From contig NC_135555.1 of assembly GCF_964340395.1 (NCBI RefSeq), positions 9,659,931 through 9,723,930 of the forward strand: a stretch of DNA of 64,000 nucleotides. The letters run 5' to 3'. Positions 23,470-39,019 of the stretch are shown piece after piece. Position 1 is the stretch's first letter, and the number at the start of each line of letters is the position of its first letter. This stretch comes from Glandiceps talaboti (Eukaryota > Hemichordata > Enteropneusta > Spengelidae). The position numbers were made by a program, and so were the translations under genes. Under the pieces are notes generated by a model. That model was not told the origin of the DNA. It worked only from the letters and a program-made list of their open reading frames with translations, and did not search any database.

Positions 23470-24800
23470 GGTATTCCAGCTCTTTTTAAAACAAAGAGTA
23501 GTAACGTTACCAAGCTTATTTATTCACACTTAGAGCTATGAATTTAAGATTTTATGAAATAACAAAATGTAATAGTTTTCTTCTACCCAATCACCTGTAT
23601 TACAAACACTGTAAAATATACGGCCGGGAGCGTCTTCATCATCCCTCCCCTTTGTGGAAAGGAGTAAGAAGAGCGCCCACAACAGTTGATCTTTGTATTA
23701 CTACGAGTTTGGAGTAATTATACTGACGAGTATTAGACGTTTTTTATACTATTACGATACTAAGTTCGTAAAAAATGGAGCACCCTAATCGTCGTTATGA
23801 CGTACGAGTATCCCACAGCCTCATACTAGCTATTAGTGCATAATCCTCACTAATACAGGCTGTATTAGCCATGAATCCGGCATGATCTCAAGAACAAACT
23901 ATCAGCAATAGTAATTTCAAGTTGATCATTTCATTATTTCATGTTCACAAAAACAAAACAAATTCTAGGACTTTCTGTGAATAGTTTCAAAGCCTTAGCT
24001 GTTGATTTTGTAAAGACACCGGAGAAGACCATTATAATTTATTTTGAGCCTGAATAATTTGTTGCTTTATTTTGAAATTCAGTATAATATAAGGATTGGT
24101 TTATTAATTTACCTATTAATACAGTCAATTGTATTCTTGGTGACTTTAATAACCATAGACTGTCCACCAAGAGTCTATCTTTAATGAAGAAATTCACATT
24201 TTCTTTTAATTTCATTTTCCTTCTAGGTCGCTGTTTCATTGTTAGATGCAAATACTAGTATTCAAACACTATACAACATATTACTGGATTCAAATCATAC
24301 ATTAGTTCAATATATAAAGTAGAAAAACGAGTAAAATCCTCTAGGAATGACTGAATTATTCTCAATATCTAAAAAATTAATTAAACAATCACATGAAATA
24401 GTTAGAAGAGAGCTTTTGGTGTAAACATGATTAAATAAACTTTATTCTTACAACAGCTATGAATCTGATCGTGCATTAATCAAAACACAAACATGTAAAC
24501 AAACAATGTGTGTACTCCAGTAAATATCTGGTACAAATATGTATTTTTTTATTCAAAGACAACTGATTGATATAAATCAAAACAATATGTACAAATCATA
24601 GTTGACTACTATCTCATTGAATCAGATGATTACAAAATTGATGACATTTTCTAGGCATCAAAATTATGCATTAAACCGACTACACATCCGTGAGATTGCA
24701 TTACTAGGTACCTCAATATCTGGCTGGGTTGGTTGGACAGACGGAACACCCGAATTTCTGTATTTCCCACCCCTCCTTTCCTAATCTTAGATTTTAATAA
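23470..24800. other. Spacer between H4 and U4, unit A
   Basis: No gene is seen. It contains a CCATAGACTGTCCACC motif at about 24,152. Shared with 30,680-32,031 and 39,020-40,583. Confidence 0.6.
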
Positions 24801-24944
24801 CCAGGCCTTCGTAAAGGCCGTCAAAAATTGCATCTACGACGGTATTTCACGTCGTTGTGCAGGGTATTGGGGTAAGTTTTCAACTAGCAATTATCACGCC
24901 TCGGATGGACCTCATTGGCTATGATATCGCCTCTGCGCAAGAAT
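24801..24944 (-). ncRNA. U4: U4 spliceosomal snRNA, copy 3
   Basis: 144 nt on the minus strand and identical to copy 4. The 5' kink-turn stem-loop, Sm site AATTTTTGA and 3' stem-loop GGCCTTTACGAAGGCC are all intact. The conserved upstream block (24,945 to about 25,050) is retained. The forward-strand ORF across it is an antisense artefact. Confidence 0.95.
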
Positions 24945-26416
24945 AACAATGAACTGACACGTTTGGAATATGTTGGGTATGAATGAAAAACACCTAACGG
25001 TTGAAAACAACGTATCGGCAACGTTTGATTACGTCAACGAAATGTGTCTGTTATTGTATGATACAAATGTTTTAATTTTAACATTGTTTTGCAAATGATG
25101 TTAATTAATTATTAATGTAGGTGTGTACTACGCCCCATTGATATTTGTCATGAAAATGAATGAAATCAACACATTTTATATCATCAAATATATTTTTTAT
25201 AGAACCGTCAATATGAATTCGCAAGTTATAACGTGTTAACGGAAATCGAAAACAACTCACAGAGGGGTAGGTACTCGACCGTCTGATATACGTTGGGTAT
25301 AATGTGAACTTTTTTTTTTTTTTTAAATCTTTTCTCTTTAACGACAATGCGAAAGTATGCTCGAGCAAGTTTTGATTTTATAATAGCACAAATTTTCAAT
25401 AGGGATGTCCGGTTTTGTCAAAAGAGCACGTGGTGACTTCAAGCCAAATAGTAGTATTTCCTGTCATAAGCATTGTCCTCAATCGAGATTTTGAATTATT
25501 TACTTCCTTTATACGCGGTCAACTACAAATGTGACATGGTAAATCCCATGGTAAATATGATACTATTGGGAGGTGAAGTAACACCGCCACTTATGTATAG
25601 CTGGCTGGGCTGTTACAGTGCTGTAGCACCGTGCAACACCAGTATTCGCTCCATCTTCAAGTGAATGTATGTATGTGTTTGTGTTTGTTTGTTTGTGTGT
25701 GTTTGTGTTTGTGTTTGTGATTCTATGCAAACTGAATGTTCCATTATGCAGTGTGACACTCTGAATGTTGCCACAGTGCTATCACAACTATACAAGTACG
25801 CCTGCTAGAATTTGTAGTGTAACTAATTTCCCGTAACACAAGAACCAATTGCAGTGAACTTTGGGGCACATGTAGAACAGTGTCATCTTATAGCACTGCA
25901 GACGATATGAGCTAAGTTCATGAGGCTTACTCTATTCTCATCTTTAACCTCCAAGTCAGATGAGACTACAGTCATTAGTGGTGTCACGAAGCCTTAACGC
26001 GTAACCACAGAAACCAACACGATTGTTATTTGAGCCCTATCTCTCTAGTGCATAGCCATATGGGACGTATAATCTTGCTTGTATGGCATGGGGACGTGGA
26101 TACTTTAAAATATAATGTTATGAATATAAATGACGTTACTTCTTGCTGGCGTTCTCCATCTTACTTGTATGGATGGATACAAAAATAGTGTAAAGAGAAA
26201 AAAAGTATCAAGCGAGCATGCATAGTGTATACAAACTGTCACATTGTCAGCAGATGTGAGCACATTGTAGGAATGCTGATTTTGCAACGATTTCATGAAG
26301 CATCCATGGAAAATTCGACCATTTTTTCGCTCAGAGCTTCTTTTAATAATCAGTACAAAATGCAGTGCAGGTATAGACAGATTTGATGTATGCTGTGTAT
26401 AAACATTGGTTTGGTA
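24945..26416. other. U4 upstream flank and spacer
   Basis: The part 24,945-25,060 is the conserved probable U4 promoter. A GTTT/GTGTTT tract lies at about 25,676-25,720. No other gene is seen. Shared with 32,176-33,695. Confidence 0.6.
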
Positions 26417-26455
26417 GTTCTCTTTTTGGAGGATGTAGTGGCCCTGAAAAGGACC
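26417..26455 (-). terminator. Histone 3' stem-loop and downstream element (H4)
   Basis: Minus strand GGTCCTTTTCAGGGCC (26,440-26,455) with one U-G pair, then AAAAAGAGAAC. Confidence 0.93.
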
Positions 26456-26486
26456 GTTTGGTTTGGGTTTTTGTATGTAGTAGGAT

Positions 26487-26819
<333 letters not shown>

Positions 26820-26853
26820 TCACTTGGGGAGCTAAGTTGTTATGGTTTCTCAA

Positions 26854-26882
26854 GTTTATATAGACTTGACACGAACGTAATA
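26854..26882 (-). promoter_or_regulatory. H4 promoter core, shortened spacing
   Basis: CTATATAAAC (26,854-26,863) and TATTACGTTCG (26,872-26,882) on the minus strand. The GTTACCCCATA block between TATA and leader is missing. Confidence 0.78.
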
Positions 26883-27396
26883 CTGAACAATATCTTTTGA
26901 CACTTGCAAATAACCACTATTGTTCGAGTTGGAATTCCAGCTCTGTTTCAGATGTCTTCACCAAGCTCGTTCATTCGCACTTGGAATCCCAAGCTGTGAT
27001 TTTAAGATTTCATGAAACAATGGAATAATTGTTGTTTGTTATTGTTATACTATTTGTTCTACCTCAGCAAATGAGAGAGGGAATGTTAACATTGTTTCTG
27101 TTCTAGGATCCTCTTTTTACAACAAAACTTTGGATTAACGTCTTTTGAAGACGTGTTTCTCAAAAATATCTTGTTTAAGACATTTGAAAGAGCACAAACT
27201 ATAATTAAATTCTCTCAGAAGCAGTTTCTCATTATCTTCAATTGGCAACAACAGTGTAATCGTAAACGGCTATGGGTGTAAGGACACCATTGATCACACG
27301 TTCGGCTATTAAACGTACGTCATCGTACGAGTACTTACAAACAACGAAACTATCGATCAGTATTATGATGGCAATGTCTTATTTTGTACTAATAGA

Positions 27397-27448
<52 letters not shown>

Positions 27449-28923
27449 TAAATAGATAGATAAGCCTTAAGTGAAGGAAAGGAAGTAATACATAGTATGT
27501 AGTAATGCAACAGTCCAATATCAGAATTGTTTTTTTCAAGGATGCTATGGTAGTATTCATGTATCATTTTCCCGACTTGTGGGTTGAAACAGCGCCCCTG
27601 GTGACTGAACTATACAATCTTTTGTTTTTCATATATTACCTATCGGCAATGATAGGAGCATCGTTTTCCACTTTCTTAGAGAAGGGAATTGATTCATGTC
27701 AAATTTGTTGTAAATACAAACATGTCGTTTGAAATATTTAATACTCAGATTGCAAACCATTACCATGAGCTACGCGTCAACAAGTTTGATCATGGAAATC
27801 CCTGTACCTGAGTGTCAGTTTGTTATTGTACAAAGTGTACTTTAATGTCATTTTAGGTGTTTCCATTCATTTTGTATTGTAAGTGTAGTTTTTGCCGGTT
27901 GGCGTTTATTTCTATGTATATTTGTTTTGGGTTCCACGTTTACAGGTGTTCGTCATCTGTGTGGACTGCCTGGCTTTTTGTCAAAGTTAAATAAATGAAT
28001 AAATAAATAAATTACCTTTATACTAGAATGGCAAATAATATTTCACGTTCATTATATTACCATGTACAGGTTGCAATAATACATGTACGAGAACATTGTA
28101 TTGTATGTAAAAATGTATTTAGAATGAAAGTGAATGGTGGATATTCACGGCATTGATTATCAGATCTCTGTAAACGATATGTTTTGTAAATGTGTCACAC
28201 CCACCCAAACCCCTCTACTATACTGTACTGGGTGCAAACATGACCCAAAGACAATGGAGGTCTCCCTTTATACCTCAATGCAGTTTAGCAACTATCTATA
28301 ATATATTCATTGGCCTCAAAATGACAGAAAAGTACATTCTTGTTGTCCCCTGTCTAAATTCGCTCGCATCTGCTAACAATGTGTCAGTTTGCATACGCAC
28401 GATTAGTTTTGCAAGTTTGAAATAAAACTGTTTCCCTTTTTTAAACCAATGTATATACACAGCATACATCAAGTACATGTACAATTAAAATGTTCTGATG
28501 GTCGTAATAACAATCTTTCGGGTCGACCAACAAAATCGGTAGGTTTTGGTTACAAGATGTCAATCTAAGAAAATGTAGACAAAGTTGAATAATTACTCAT
28601 TATATCTCTTCAAAACAATACACGGTCAAAAGAAATTACACTAGCTAAAACTTATCATTTCATTTTTGACATCAAATTGATAAAAATCGTGCAAAGAAGT
28701 GGTTGTATTGATATACTAAATGAACTGATCAAATGACTTACTACTTGTATTAAAACGATCGAGGACCGTTTACAACAATTCAGAGTAGATGACATACTAG
28801 TTTTGTAACAAGACCTCGGATCTGGTCTCGGTAAATTACCGAGCAAAGCCCAGGGATGACAGTACCCCGGGTCCAAGTTTCTGGCACAAACGCTCTCAAT
28901 GTGCATCTCTGGTACAATGTTAT

Positions 28924-28955
<32 letters not shown>

Positions 28956-30138
28956 CATACATACATACATACATACATACACATATACATACATACATAC
29001 ATACATACATACATACATACATACATACATACATACATACATACATACTCCCACATTACAATAAATACAATGTTCACGACAGTTTGTTTCCGTTGAATTA
29101 GCAAAAGGTGAGCTTTGCCATAAAAAAAAACAAATAAATAGTACGAATAAATATAGATTACTGATCGTTGGATCCGAGTGTGAATCTGAAAATAACATTC
29201 TGTCCATACCTGCACTGTATTTTGTACTGATTATTAAAGGAAGCGCTGAGCGAAAAAATGGTCGAAATTTCTATGGATGCTTCATGAAATCGTTGCAAAA
29301 TCAGCATTCCTACAAACAATTCCTAAATCGATTTTACTAACACGAAAGAAAAGATATGAATTGAGGTTTTCTCTTTTACAGTATCTACTAGATTTAGACT
29401 GTATTCCTTCCCTCAGGGTAAAGTCTTTAGATCTTCGTTCCTACACATCATAATTGTGGGAAGTTTTTCGGAACATATGCGATTAGTTATGTTTGAAGTA
29501 TGTACCAATTGATATTCAATTAGAAGAGTGCATTCTTAAGATATAGCCTAAATACTGAAATAATTAATTATGCAAATGAGACATTAAAAGTACAAGCTAT
29601 ATTATCAAACTTTATATGACACATTCAGTTGAGACGATACTATTTATTTGTTTTTCTGATTTCATTCCTAGCATACACAACGTACTTGTCGATTGTAATT
29701 GTCACCTATACCTGAGGACTGTGCCTAAATGAACATTCAGTTTATTCTCATTTGTGAAGCTTAATTAATTTTCATTGCAATAATCGGTAGGTGCCGTGCA
29801 TAAATTACAATCGATTGTAGATGAAACATCATTGAACTGCATGTAATAAAATAGTTTCTATTGTTCCAATTTTAGAAATCTGCACCAAAAAAATGAAACA
29901 AAAACATGGCCAGGGTTACCCAAACTCCCGTATTAGTTTTGACTTATCAATGTTATCTTAGAGTAATTAAAGACGACCCATCATCTCATTTTATAGAAAT
30001 TTGACGATTTAGGGGATTTTTTTAGATAGAAAGAGCACTGGTGGACATTGTTGTTAGTATGGTAAAACGGAGCTTCAACTCAGAGGAACAAATGTACACA
30101 TACACACATGTTTATAGTTAGTTATGCTAGGTTCGGTA
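26883..30138. other. Spacer with H2A/H2B deletion junction, unit B
   Basis: No gene is seen. It holds a GATA/GACA tract (27,393-27,465), the deletion junction (28,439-28,443), a long TACA microsatellite (28,926-29,048) and H4-downstream spacer. Confidence 0.65.
28926..29048. repeat. TACA microsatellite
   Basis: About 120 bp. The homologous tract is about 55 bp at 21,556 and about 35 bp at 37,331. Long ORFs across it are repeat artefacts. Confidence 0.97.
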
Positions 30139-30177
30139 GTTCTCTTTTTGGAGGATGTGGTGGCCCTGAAAAGGGCC
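30139..30177 (-). terminator. Histone 3' stem-loop and downstream element (H4)
   Basis: Perfect stem GGCCCTTTTCAGGGCC at 30,162-30,177, minus strand, followed by AAAAAGAGAAC. Confidence 0.95.
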
Positions 30178-30210
30178 GTTTGGTTTGGTTTTTTGTATAT
30201 GTAGTTGGAT

Positions 30211-30543
<333 letters not shown>

Positions 30544-30590
30544 TCACTTGGGAAGCTAAGTTGTTATGGTTTTTGAAGCATTACTCCATA

Positions 30591-30619
30591 CTTTATATAG
30601 AGTTGTCGCGAACGTAATA
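30591..30619 (-). promoter_or_regulatory. H4 promoter core
   Basis: CTATATAAAG (30,591-30,600) and TATTACGTTCG (30,609-30,619), minus strand. Confidence 0.8.
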
Positions 30620-30679
30620 CCGAACAGCTTCTTTTCACACTTGCAAATAACCACTATTGTCTGAGATGGTATTCCTGCT

Positions 30680-32031
30680 CTTTTTAAAACAAAGAGTAGT
30701 AACGTTACCAAGCTTATTTATTCACACTTAGAGCTGTGAATTTAAGATTTTTGAAATAACAAAATGTAATAGTTTATTGGTAGTCTATTTCTTCTACCCA
30801 ATCACCTGTATTACAAACACTGTAAAACATACGGCCGGGAGCGTCTTCATCATCTCTCCCCTTTGTGGAAAGGAGTAAGAAGAGCACCCACAACAATTGA
30901 TCTTTGTATTACTACGAGCTCGGAGTAATTATACTGACGAGTATTAGACGTTTTTTATACTATTACGATACTAAGTTCGTAAAAAATGGAGCACCCTAAT
31001 CGGCCTACCTGAAAAGTTATGACGTACGAGTATCCCACAGTCTCATACTAGCTAGCTATTAATGCATAATCCTCACTAATACAGCCATGAATCCGGCATG
31101 ATCTCAAGAACAAACTATCAGCAATAGTAATTTCAAGTTGATCATTTCATTATTTCATGTTCACAAAAACAAAACAAATTCTAGGACTTTCTGTGAATAG
31201 TTTCAAAGCCTTAGCTGTTGATTTTGTAAAGACACCGGAGAAGACCATTATAATTTATTTTGAGCCTGAATAATTTGTTGCTTTATTTTGAAATTCAGTA
31301 TAATATAAGGATTGGTTTATTAATTTACCTATTAATACAGTCAATTGTATTCTTGGTGACTTTAATAACCATAGACTGTCCACCAAGAGTCTATCTTTAA
31401 TGAAGAAATTCACATTTTCTTTTAATTTCATTTTCCTTCTAGGTCGCTGTTTCATTGTTAGATGCAAATACTAGTATTCAAACACTATACAACATATTAC
31501 TGGATTCAAATCATACATTAGTTCAATATATAAAGTAGAAAAACGAGTAACATCCTCTAGGAATGACTGAATTATACTCAATATCTAAAAAATTAATTAA
31601 ACAATCACATGAAATAATTAGAAGAGAGCTTTTGGTGTAAACATGATTAAATAAACTTGATTGTTAGAACAGCTATGAATCTGATCGTGCGATAATCAAA
31701 ACACAAACATGTAAACAAACAATGTGTGTACTCCAGTAAATATCTGGTACAAATATGTATTTTTTTATTCAAAGACAACTGATCGATATAAATCAAAACA
31801 ATATGTACAAATCATAGTTGACTACTATCTCATTGAATCAGATGATTACAAAATTGATATTTTCTAGGCATCAAAATTATGCATTAATCCGACTGCACAT
31901 CCGTGAGATTGCATTACTTGGTACCTCAATACCTGGCTGGGTTGGTTGGACAGACTGAACACCCGAATTTCTGTATTTCCCACCCTTCGTCCTCGGAACA
32001 GGAATTGTTTCCTAATCTTAGATTTTAATAA
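30680..32031. other. Spacer between H4 and U4, unit B
   Basis: No gene is seen; nearly identical to 23,470-24,800. Confidence 0.6.
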
Positions 32032-32175
32032 CCAGGCCTTCGTAAAGGCCGTCAAAAATTGCATCTACGACGGTATTTCACGTCGTTGTGCAGGGTATTG
32101 GGGTAAGTTTTCAACTAGCAATTATCACGCCTCGGATGGACCTCATTGGCTATGATATCGCCTCTGCGCAAGAAT
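32032..32175 (-). ncRNA. U4: U4 spliceosomal snRNA, copy 4
   Basis: 144 nt, base-for-base the same as copy 3 on the minus strand, with Sm site and both stem-loops. Its 3' flank keeps the CCGAGGACGAAGGGTGGG block seen at copy 1 but partly lost after copies 2 and 3. Confidence 0.95.
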
Positions 32176-33075
32176 AACAATGACCCGACACGTTTTGGGA
32201 TATGGTGGGTATGAATGAAAAACACCTAACGGTTGAAAACAACGTATCGACAACGTTTGATTACGTCAAGGAAATGTGTCTGTTATTGTATGATACAAAT
32301 GTTTTAATTTTAACATTGTTTTGCAAATGATGTTAATTAATTATTAATGTAGGTGTGTACTACGCCCCATTGATATTTGTCATGAAAATGAATGAAATCA
32401 ACACATTTTATATCATCAAATATATTTTTTATAGAACCGTCAATATGAATTCGCAAGTTATAACGTGTTAACGGAAATCGAAAACAACTCACAGAGGGGT
32501 AGGTACTTGACCGTCTGATATACGTTGGGTATAATGTGAACTTTTTTTTCTTTTCTTTTTTTTTAAATCTTTTCTCTTTAACGACAATGCGAAAGTATGC
32601 TTGAGCAAGTTTTGATTTTATAATAGCACAAATTTTCAACAGGGATGTCCGGTTTTGTCAAAAGAGCACGTGGTGACTTCAAGCCAAATAGTAGTATTTC
32701 CTGTCATAAGGATTGTCCTCAATCGAGATTTTGAATTATTTACTTCCTTTATAAGCGGTCAACTACAAATGTGACATGGTAAATCCCATGGTAAATATGA
32801 TACTATTGGGAGGTGAAGTAACACCGCCACTTATGTATAGCTGGCTGGGCTGTTACAATGCTGTAGCACAGTGCAACACCAGTATTCGCTACATCTTCAA
32901 GTGAAAATTCATCCACATGAATATTGGTAAACCATATCCATACAATCGATTTTCAGATTACAATCTTTGTGTTTGTGTTTGTGTTTGTGTTTGTGTTTGT
33001 GCTTGTGTTTGTTTGTTTGTTTGTTTGTCTGCTTGTTTGTGTTTGTTTGTATGTATGTATGTGTGTGTATGTATG

Positions 33076-33122
<47 letters not shown>

Positions 33123-33695
33123 TATGTGTGTGTATGTGTGCAGTGTGACACTCTGAATGTTGCCATAGTGCTATCACAACTATACAAGTACACCTGCTAG
33201 AATTTGTAGTGTAACTAATTTCCCGTAACCCAAGAACCAATTGCAGTGAACTTTGGGGCACATGTAGAACAGTGTCATCTTATAGCACTGCAATGTCTGC
33301 AAACGATATGAGCTAAGTTCATGAGGCTTACTCTATTCTCATCTTTAACCCCCGAGTCACATGAGACTAGTCATTAGTGGTGTCACGAAGCCTTAACCCG
33401 TAACCACAGAAACCAACACGATTGTTATTTGAGCCCTATCTCTCTAGTGCATAGCCATAGGGGACGTGTAATCTTGCTTGTATGGCATGGGGACGTGGAT
33501 ACTTTAAAATATAATGTTATGAATATAAATGACGTTACTTCTTGCTGGTGTTCTCCATCTTACTTGTATGGATGGATACAAAAAATACAGTGTATAGAGA
33601 AAAAAAAGTATCAAGCGAGCATGCATAGTGTATACAAACTGTCACATTGTCAGCAGATGTGAGCACATTGTAGGAATGCTGATTTTGCAACGATT
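32176..33695. other. U4 upstream flank and microsatellite-rich spacer, unit B
   Basis: The U4 upstream conserved block lies at 32,176-32,290. A GTTT/GTGT/GTAT compound microsatellite lies at about 32,968-33,145. No other gene is seen. Confidence 0.6.
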
Positions 33696-33824
<129 letters not shown>

Positions 33825-34087
33825 TCACTTGGGGGGCTAAGTTGTTATGATTTCTCAAGTGTTACCCTATAGTTAATATAGACTTGACGCGAACGTAATA
33901 CTGAACAACGTCTTTTGACACTTGAAAATAACCACTATTGTTCGAGTTGGAATATCAGCTCTTTTTCAGACCTCTTCACCAAGCTCGTTCATTCGCACTT
34001 GGAATCCCAAGCTGTGATTTTAAGATTTCATGAAAAAATGGAATAAACGCTGTTTGTTATTGGTATACTATTTGTTCTACCTCAGCC

Positions 34088-34089
<2 letters not shown>

Positions 34090-34156
<67 letters not shown>

Positions 34157-34168
34157 AGAGAGAGAGAA
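34090..34168. repeat. GA microsatellite
   Basis: A nearly pure GA tract with a GGGGGGG interruption near 34,150. Confidence 0.95.
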
Positions 34169-34469
34169 TGTTAACGTTGTTTCTGTTCTAGGATCCTCTT
34201 TTTACAACAAAACTTTGGATTAACGTCTTTTGGAGACGTCTTTCTCTAAAATATCTTGTTTAAGACATTTGAAAGAGTCTTAAAACACAAAATATAATTA
34301 AATTCTCTCAGAAGCAGTTTCTCATTATCTTCAATTGACACAGTGTAATCGTAATCGTCTATGGTGTAAGGACACCTTTGATCACACGTTCGGATAAACG
34401 TACATCATCGTACTTACAAACAACAAAACTATCGATTAGTGTTATGATGGCAATGTCTTATTTTGTACT

Positions 34470-35612
<1,143 letters not shown>

Positions 35613-35677
35613 GTTCTCTTTTTGGAGGATGTGGTGGTCCTGAAAAGGACCGTTTGATTTGTGTATGCTGGGCATAC
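35613..35677 (-). terminator. H2A 3' end: extra hairpin, histone stem-loop, downstream element
   Basis: Minus strand: GTATGCCCAGCATAC (35,663-35,677), GGTCCTTTTCAGGACC (35,636-35,651), AAAAAGAGAAC. Confidence 0.93.
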
Positions 35678-35680
35678 GAT

Positions 35681-36055
35681 TTACTTTTTGGATTGAGTCT
35701 TCTTTGGTAAAAGTACTGCCTGGATGTTTGGCAATACACCACCCTGGGCAATAGTGACACCACCCATCAGTTTGTTCAATTCTTCGTCATTTCGGACAGC
35801 CAACTGCAAGTGACGTGGAATGATTCTTGTCTTCTTGTTGTCACGGGCAGCATTTCCTGCCAACTCTAGGATTTCAGCAGCCAAGTATTCGAGAACGGCA
35901 GCCAAGTAGACTGGAGCACCTGCACCAACGCGACTAGCATAGTTGCCTTTGCGAAGGAAACGGTGCACACGTCCGACTGGGAACTGTAAACCAGCACGGC
36001 TGGAACGGCTCTTTGCTTTGCCCTTAGCTTTACCTGCTTTACCACGTCCAGACAT
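35681..36055 (-). CDS. H2A: Histone H2A (Ser41 form)
   Basis: 124 residues. Residue 41 in loop L1 is Ser (AGT) where the unit A copy has Lys (AAA); Thr at 76. The rest is unchanged. Divergent from the H2B at 36,403. Confidence 0.98.
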   Translation of the reverse strand: MSGRGKAGKAKGKAKSRSSRAGLQFPVGRVHRFLRKGNYASRVGAGAPVYLAAVLEYLAAEILELAGNAARDNKKTRIIPRHLQLAVRNDEELNKLMGGVTIAQGGVLPNIQAVLLPKKTQSKK

Positions 36056-36402
36056 TATGAAGTTGTTGGTATTTCGTGAGTACTGTCTACTGATGTTAAA
36101 TGACTGAACCTCACACCAAATTGTCCAAATTTATAGCCGAAGGAGGATTCTGGTAGCCGATAATTTTTGGCCAATCACAACAACGAACTGGTGATAAATT
36201 GCATTCCTAATGAATGACAAAGAGTTGTTTTTGGCGCAAAGTTAAACGCATAAATACAAGGTGATAATTCTTATTGAATTTTCTCTTTCCCGCCTCACAC
36301 TTCATTCATCTTTAGAATCCCTCATTTGCATTCCTGTGGTTATAAAAGTGTACCGTTTGCATTGCCTCAACACACTGAAGTCTCATCCGATTAAAATCAA
36401 AC
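36056..36402. promoter_or_regulatory. Shared divergent H2A-H2B promoter
   Basis: H2A TATA (ATTTATAG near 36,129), CCAAT near 36,173, TTTCCCGCC near 36,287, octamer ATTTGCAT (36,324-36,331) and H2B TATAAAAG (about 36,341). Confidence 0.9.
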
Positions 36403-36771
36403 ATGCCTCCCAAAGGAAGTGGAAAAGCTGCCAAGAAAGCCGGTCAGGCTAAAGCTGTACGAAGTGGTGACAAGAAGAGAAAGAGACGTAGAAAGGAAAG
36501 CTATGGTATCTACATCTACAAAGTTATGAAACAAGTTCACCCAGACACTGGTATATCCTCCAAGGCCATGTCTATCATGAACAGCTTCGTCAACGATATC
36601 TTTGAACGTATTGCAGCTGAAGCTTCCCGTCTTGCCCAATACAACAAGAGATCCACCATCACGAGCAGAGAAATCCAAACTGCTGTACGTCTCTTGCTGC
36701 CCGGTGAGCTTGCCAAGCACGCCGTCAGTGAGGGTACCAAAGCCGTCACAAAGTACACCAGCTCCAAGTAA
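36403..36771 (+). CDS. H2B: Histone H2B
   Basis: 122 residues, protein identical to the other three copies. It shares the variant 3' hairpin with the unit A H2B. The ATG follows the octamer/TATA pair by about 60 bp. Confidence 0.98.
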   Translation: MPPKGSGKAAKKAGQAKAVRSGDKKRKRRRKESYGIYIYKVMKQVHPDTGISSKAMSIMNSFVNDIFERIAAEASRLAQYNKRSTITSREIQTAVRLLLPGELAKHAVSEGTKAVTKYTSSK

Positions 36772-36774
36772 ATC

Positions 36775-36840
36775 GTATGCCCCAGTATACACAAACCAAA
36801 CGGTCCTTTTCAGGACCACCACATCCTCCAAAAAGAGAAC
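36775..36840 (+). terminator. H2B 3' end: extra hairpin (variant), histone stem-loop, downstream element
   Basis: GTATGCCCCAGTATAC (36,775-36,790), GGTCCTTTTCAGGACC (36,802-36,817), AAAAAGAGAAC. Confidence 0.92.
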
Positions 36841-37327
36841 TACCAAACCAATGTATATACACAGCATACATCAAGTACATGTACAATTAAAATGTTCTGA
36901 TGGTCGTAATAACAATCTTTCGGGTCGACCAACAAAATCGGAAGGTTTTGGTTACAAGATGTCAATCTAAGAAAATGTAGACAAAGTTGAATAATTAGTC
37001 ATTATATCTCTTCAAAGCAATACACGGTCAAAAGAAATTACACACTAGCTGAAACTTATCATTTCATTTTTGACATCAAATTGATAAAAATCGTGCAAAG
37101 AAGTGGTTGTATTGATATACTAAATGAACTGATCAAATGACTTACTACTTGTATTAAAACGATCGAGGACCGTTTACAACAATTCAGAGTAGATGACATA
37201 CTAGTTTTGTAACAAGACCTCGGATCTGGTCTCGGTAAATTACCGAGCAAAGCCCAGGGATGACAGTACCCCGGGTCCAAGTTTCTGGCACAAACGCTCT
37301 CAATGTGCATCTCTGGTACAATGTTAT

Positions 37328-37359
<32 letters not shown>

Positions 37360-38480
37360 CATAAATACTCCCACATTACAATAAATACAATGTTCACGAC
37401 AGTTTGTTTCCGTTGAATTAGCAAAAGGTGAGCTTTGCCATAAAAAACAAACAATAAATAGTACGAATAAAAACAGATTACCGATCGTTGAATCCGAATG
37501 TGAATCTGAAAATAACATTCTGTCTATACCTGCACTGCGTTTAGTACTGATTATTAAAGGAAGCTATGAGCGAAAAAATGGTCGAAATTTCCATGGATGC
37601 TTCATGATATCGTTTGCAAAATCAGCATTCCTATAAACAATTCCTAAATCGATTTTTCTAGCACGAAAGAAGAGATATGAATTGAGGTTTACCCTTTTAC
37701 AGTATCTACTAGATTTAGACTGTACTCCTTCCCTCTGGGCAAAGTCTTTCGATTTTCGTTCCTACATAATAATTGTTGGAAGTTTTTCGGCACATATTAT
37801 GTTTGAAGTATTAGTATATACCAAAAATAATATTCAATTAGAAGAGTGCTTATATAGCCTAAAGAACATGTGCACTAAATTTCGTTTGAACTCAGCCAAA
37901 CCTGAAAAAAAGTTGAAAATACCCTAAAATACGGCCCACGAGCAGCCATTCAATGTGTAACCATGGGATTCGATGTATTAGGGTAGATGGCGCAATGTTG
38001 TCGAGATCTGAAGGGTAGATTGTATGCAAACAGGCAAGGCATTCAGTTGAGACAATACTGTTTTTTCTGATTTCATTCCCAGAATACACAGCGTACTTGT
38101 CGAATGTAATCGTCACCTAAACATGAGGACTGTGCCTAAATAAATATTCGGATTATTCTCATTTGTGTAGCTTAATTAATTATCATTGCAATAATCGGTA
38201 CGTGCCATGCATAAATTACAATCGATTATAGATGCAACATCATTGAACTGCATGTAATAAAATAGTTTTCTATTGTTCCATCTTTTAGAAATCTGTACAA
38301 AAAAAAGAAAGAAAAATGGCCAGGGTTGCCCAAGCTTCCGTATTAGTTTTGACTTATCAATGTTATCTTACAGTGTAATTGAAGACGACGGCCCATCATC
38401 TCATTTTATAGAAATTTGACGATTTTGGGTTTATATTAGATGGAAAGGGTGTTAGTTAGTTAGTTATGCTAGTTTCGGTA
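36841..38480. other. Spacer between H2B and second H4, unit C
   Basis: No gene is seen. It contains an empty LINE site near 37,255 and a short TACA tract (37,331-37,366). Confidence 0.6.
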
Positions 38481-38519
38481 GTTCTCTTTTTGGAGGATGT
38501 GGTGGCCCTGAAAAGGGCC
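38481..38519 (-). terminator. Histone 3' stem-loop and downstream element (H4)
   Basis: Perfect stem GGCCCTTTTCAGGGCC at 38,504-38,519, minus strand, followed by AAAAAGAGAAC. Confidence 0.95.
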
Positions 38520-38546
38520 GTTTGGTTTGGGTTTTTGTAGTTGGAT

Positions 38547-38879
<333 letters not shown>

Positions 38880-38932
38880 TCACTTGCATTGGGGAGCTAA
38901 GTTGTTGTGGTTTTTTGAAGCATTACCCCATA

Positions 38933-38961
38933 CTTTATATAGAGTTGTCGCGAACGTAATA
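38933..38961 (-). promoter_or_regulatory. H4 promoter core
   Basis: CTATATAAAG (38,933-38,942) and TATTACGTTCG (38,951-38,961), minus strand. Confidence 0.8.
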
Positions 38962-39019
38962 CCAAACAGCTTCTTTTCACACTTGCAAATAACCACTATT
39001 GTCTTGAGTTGGTATTCCA

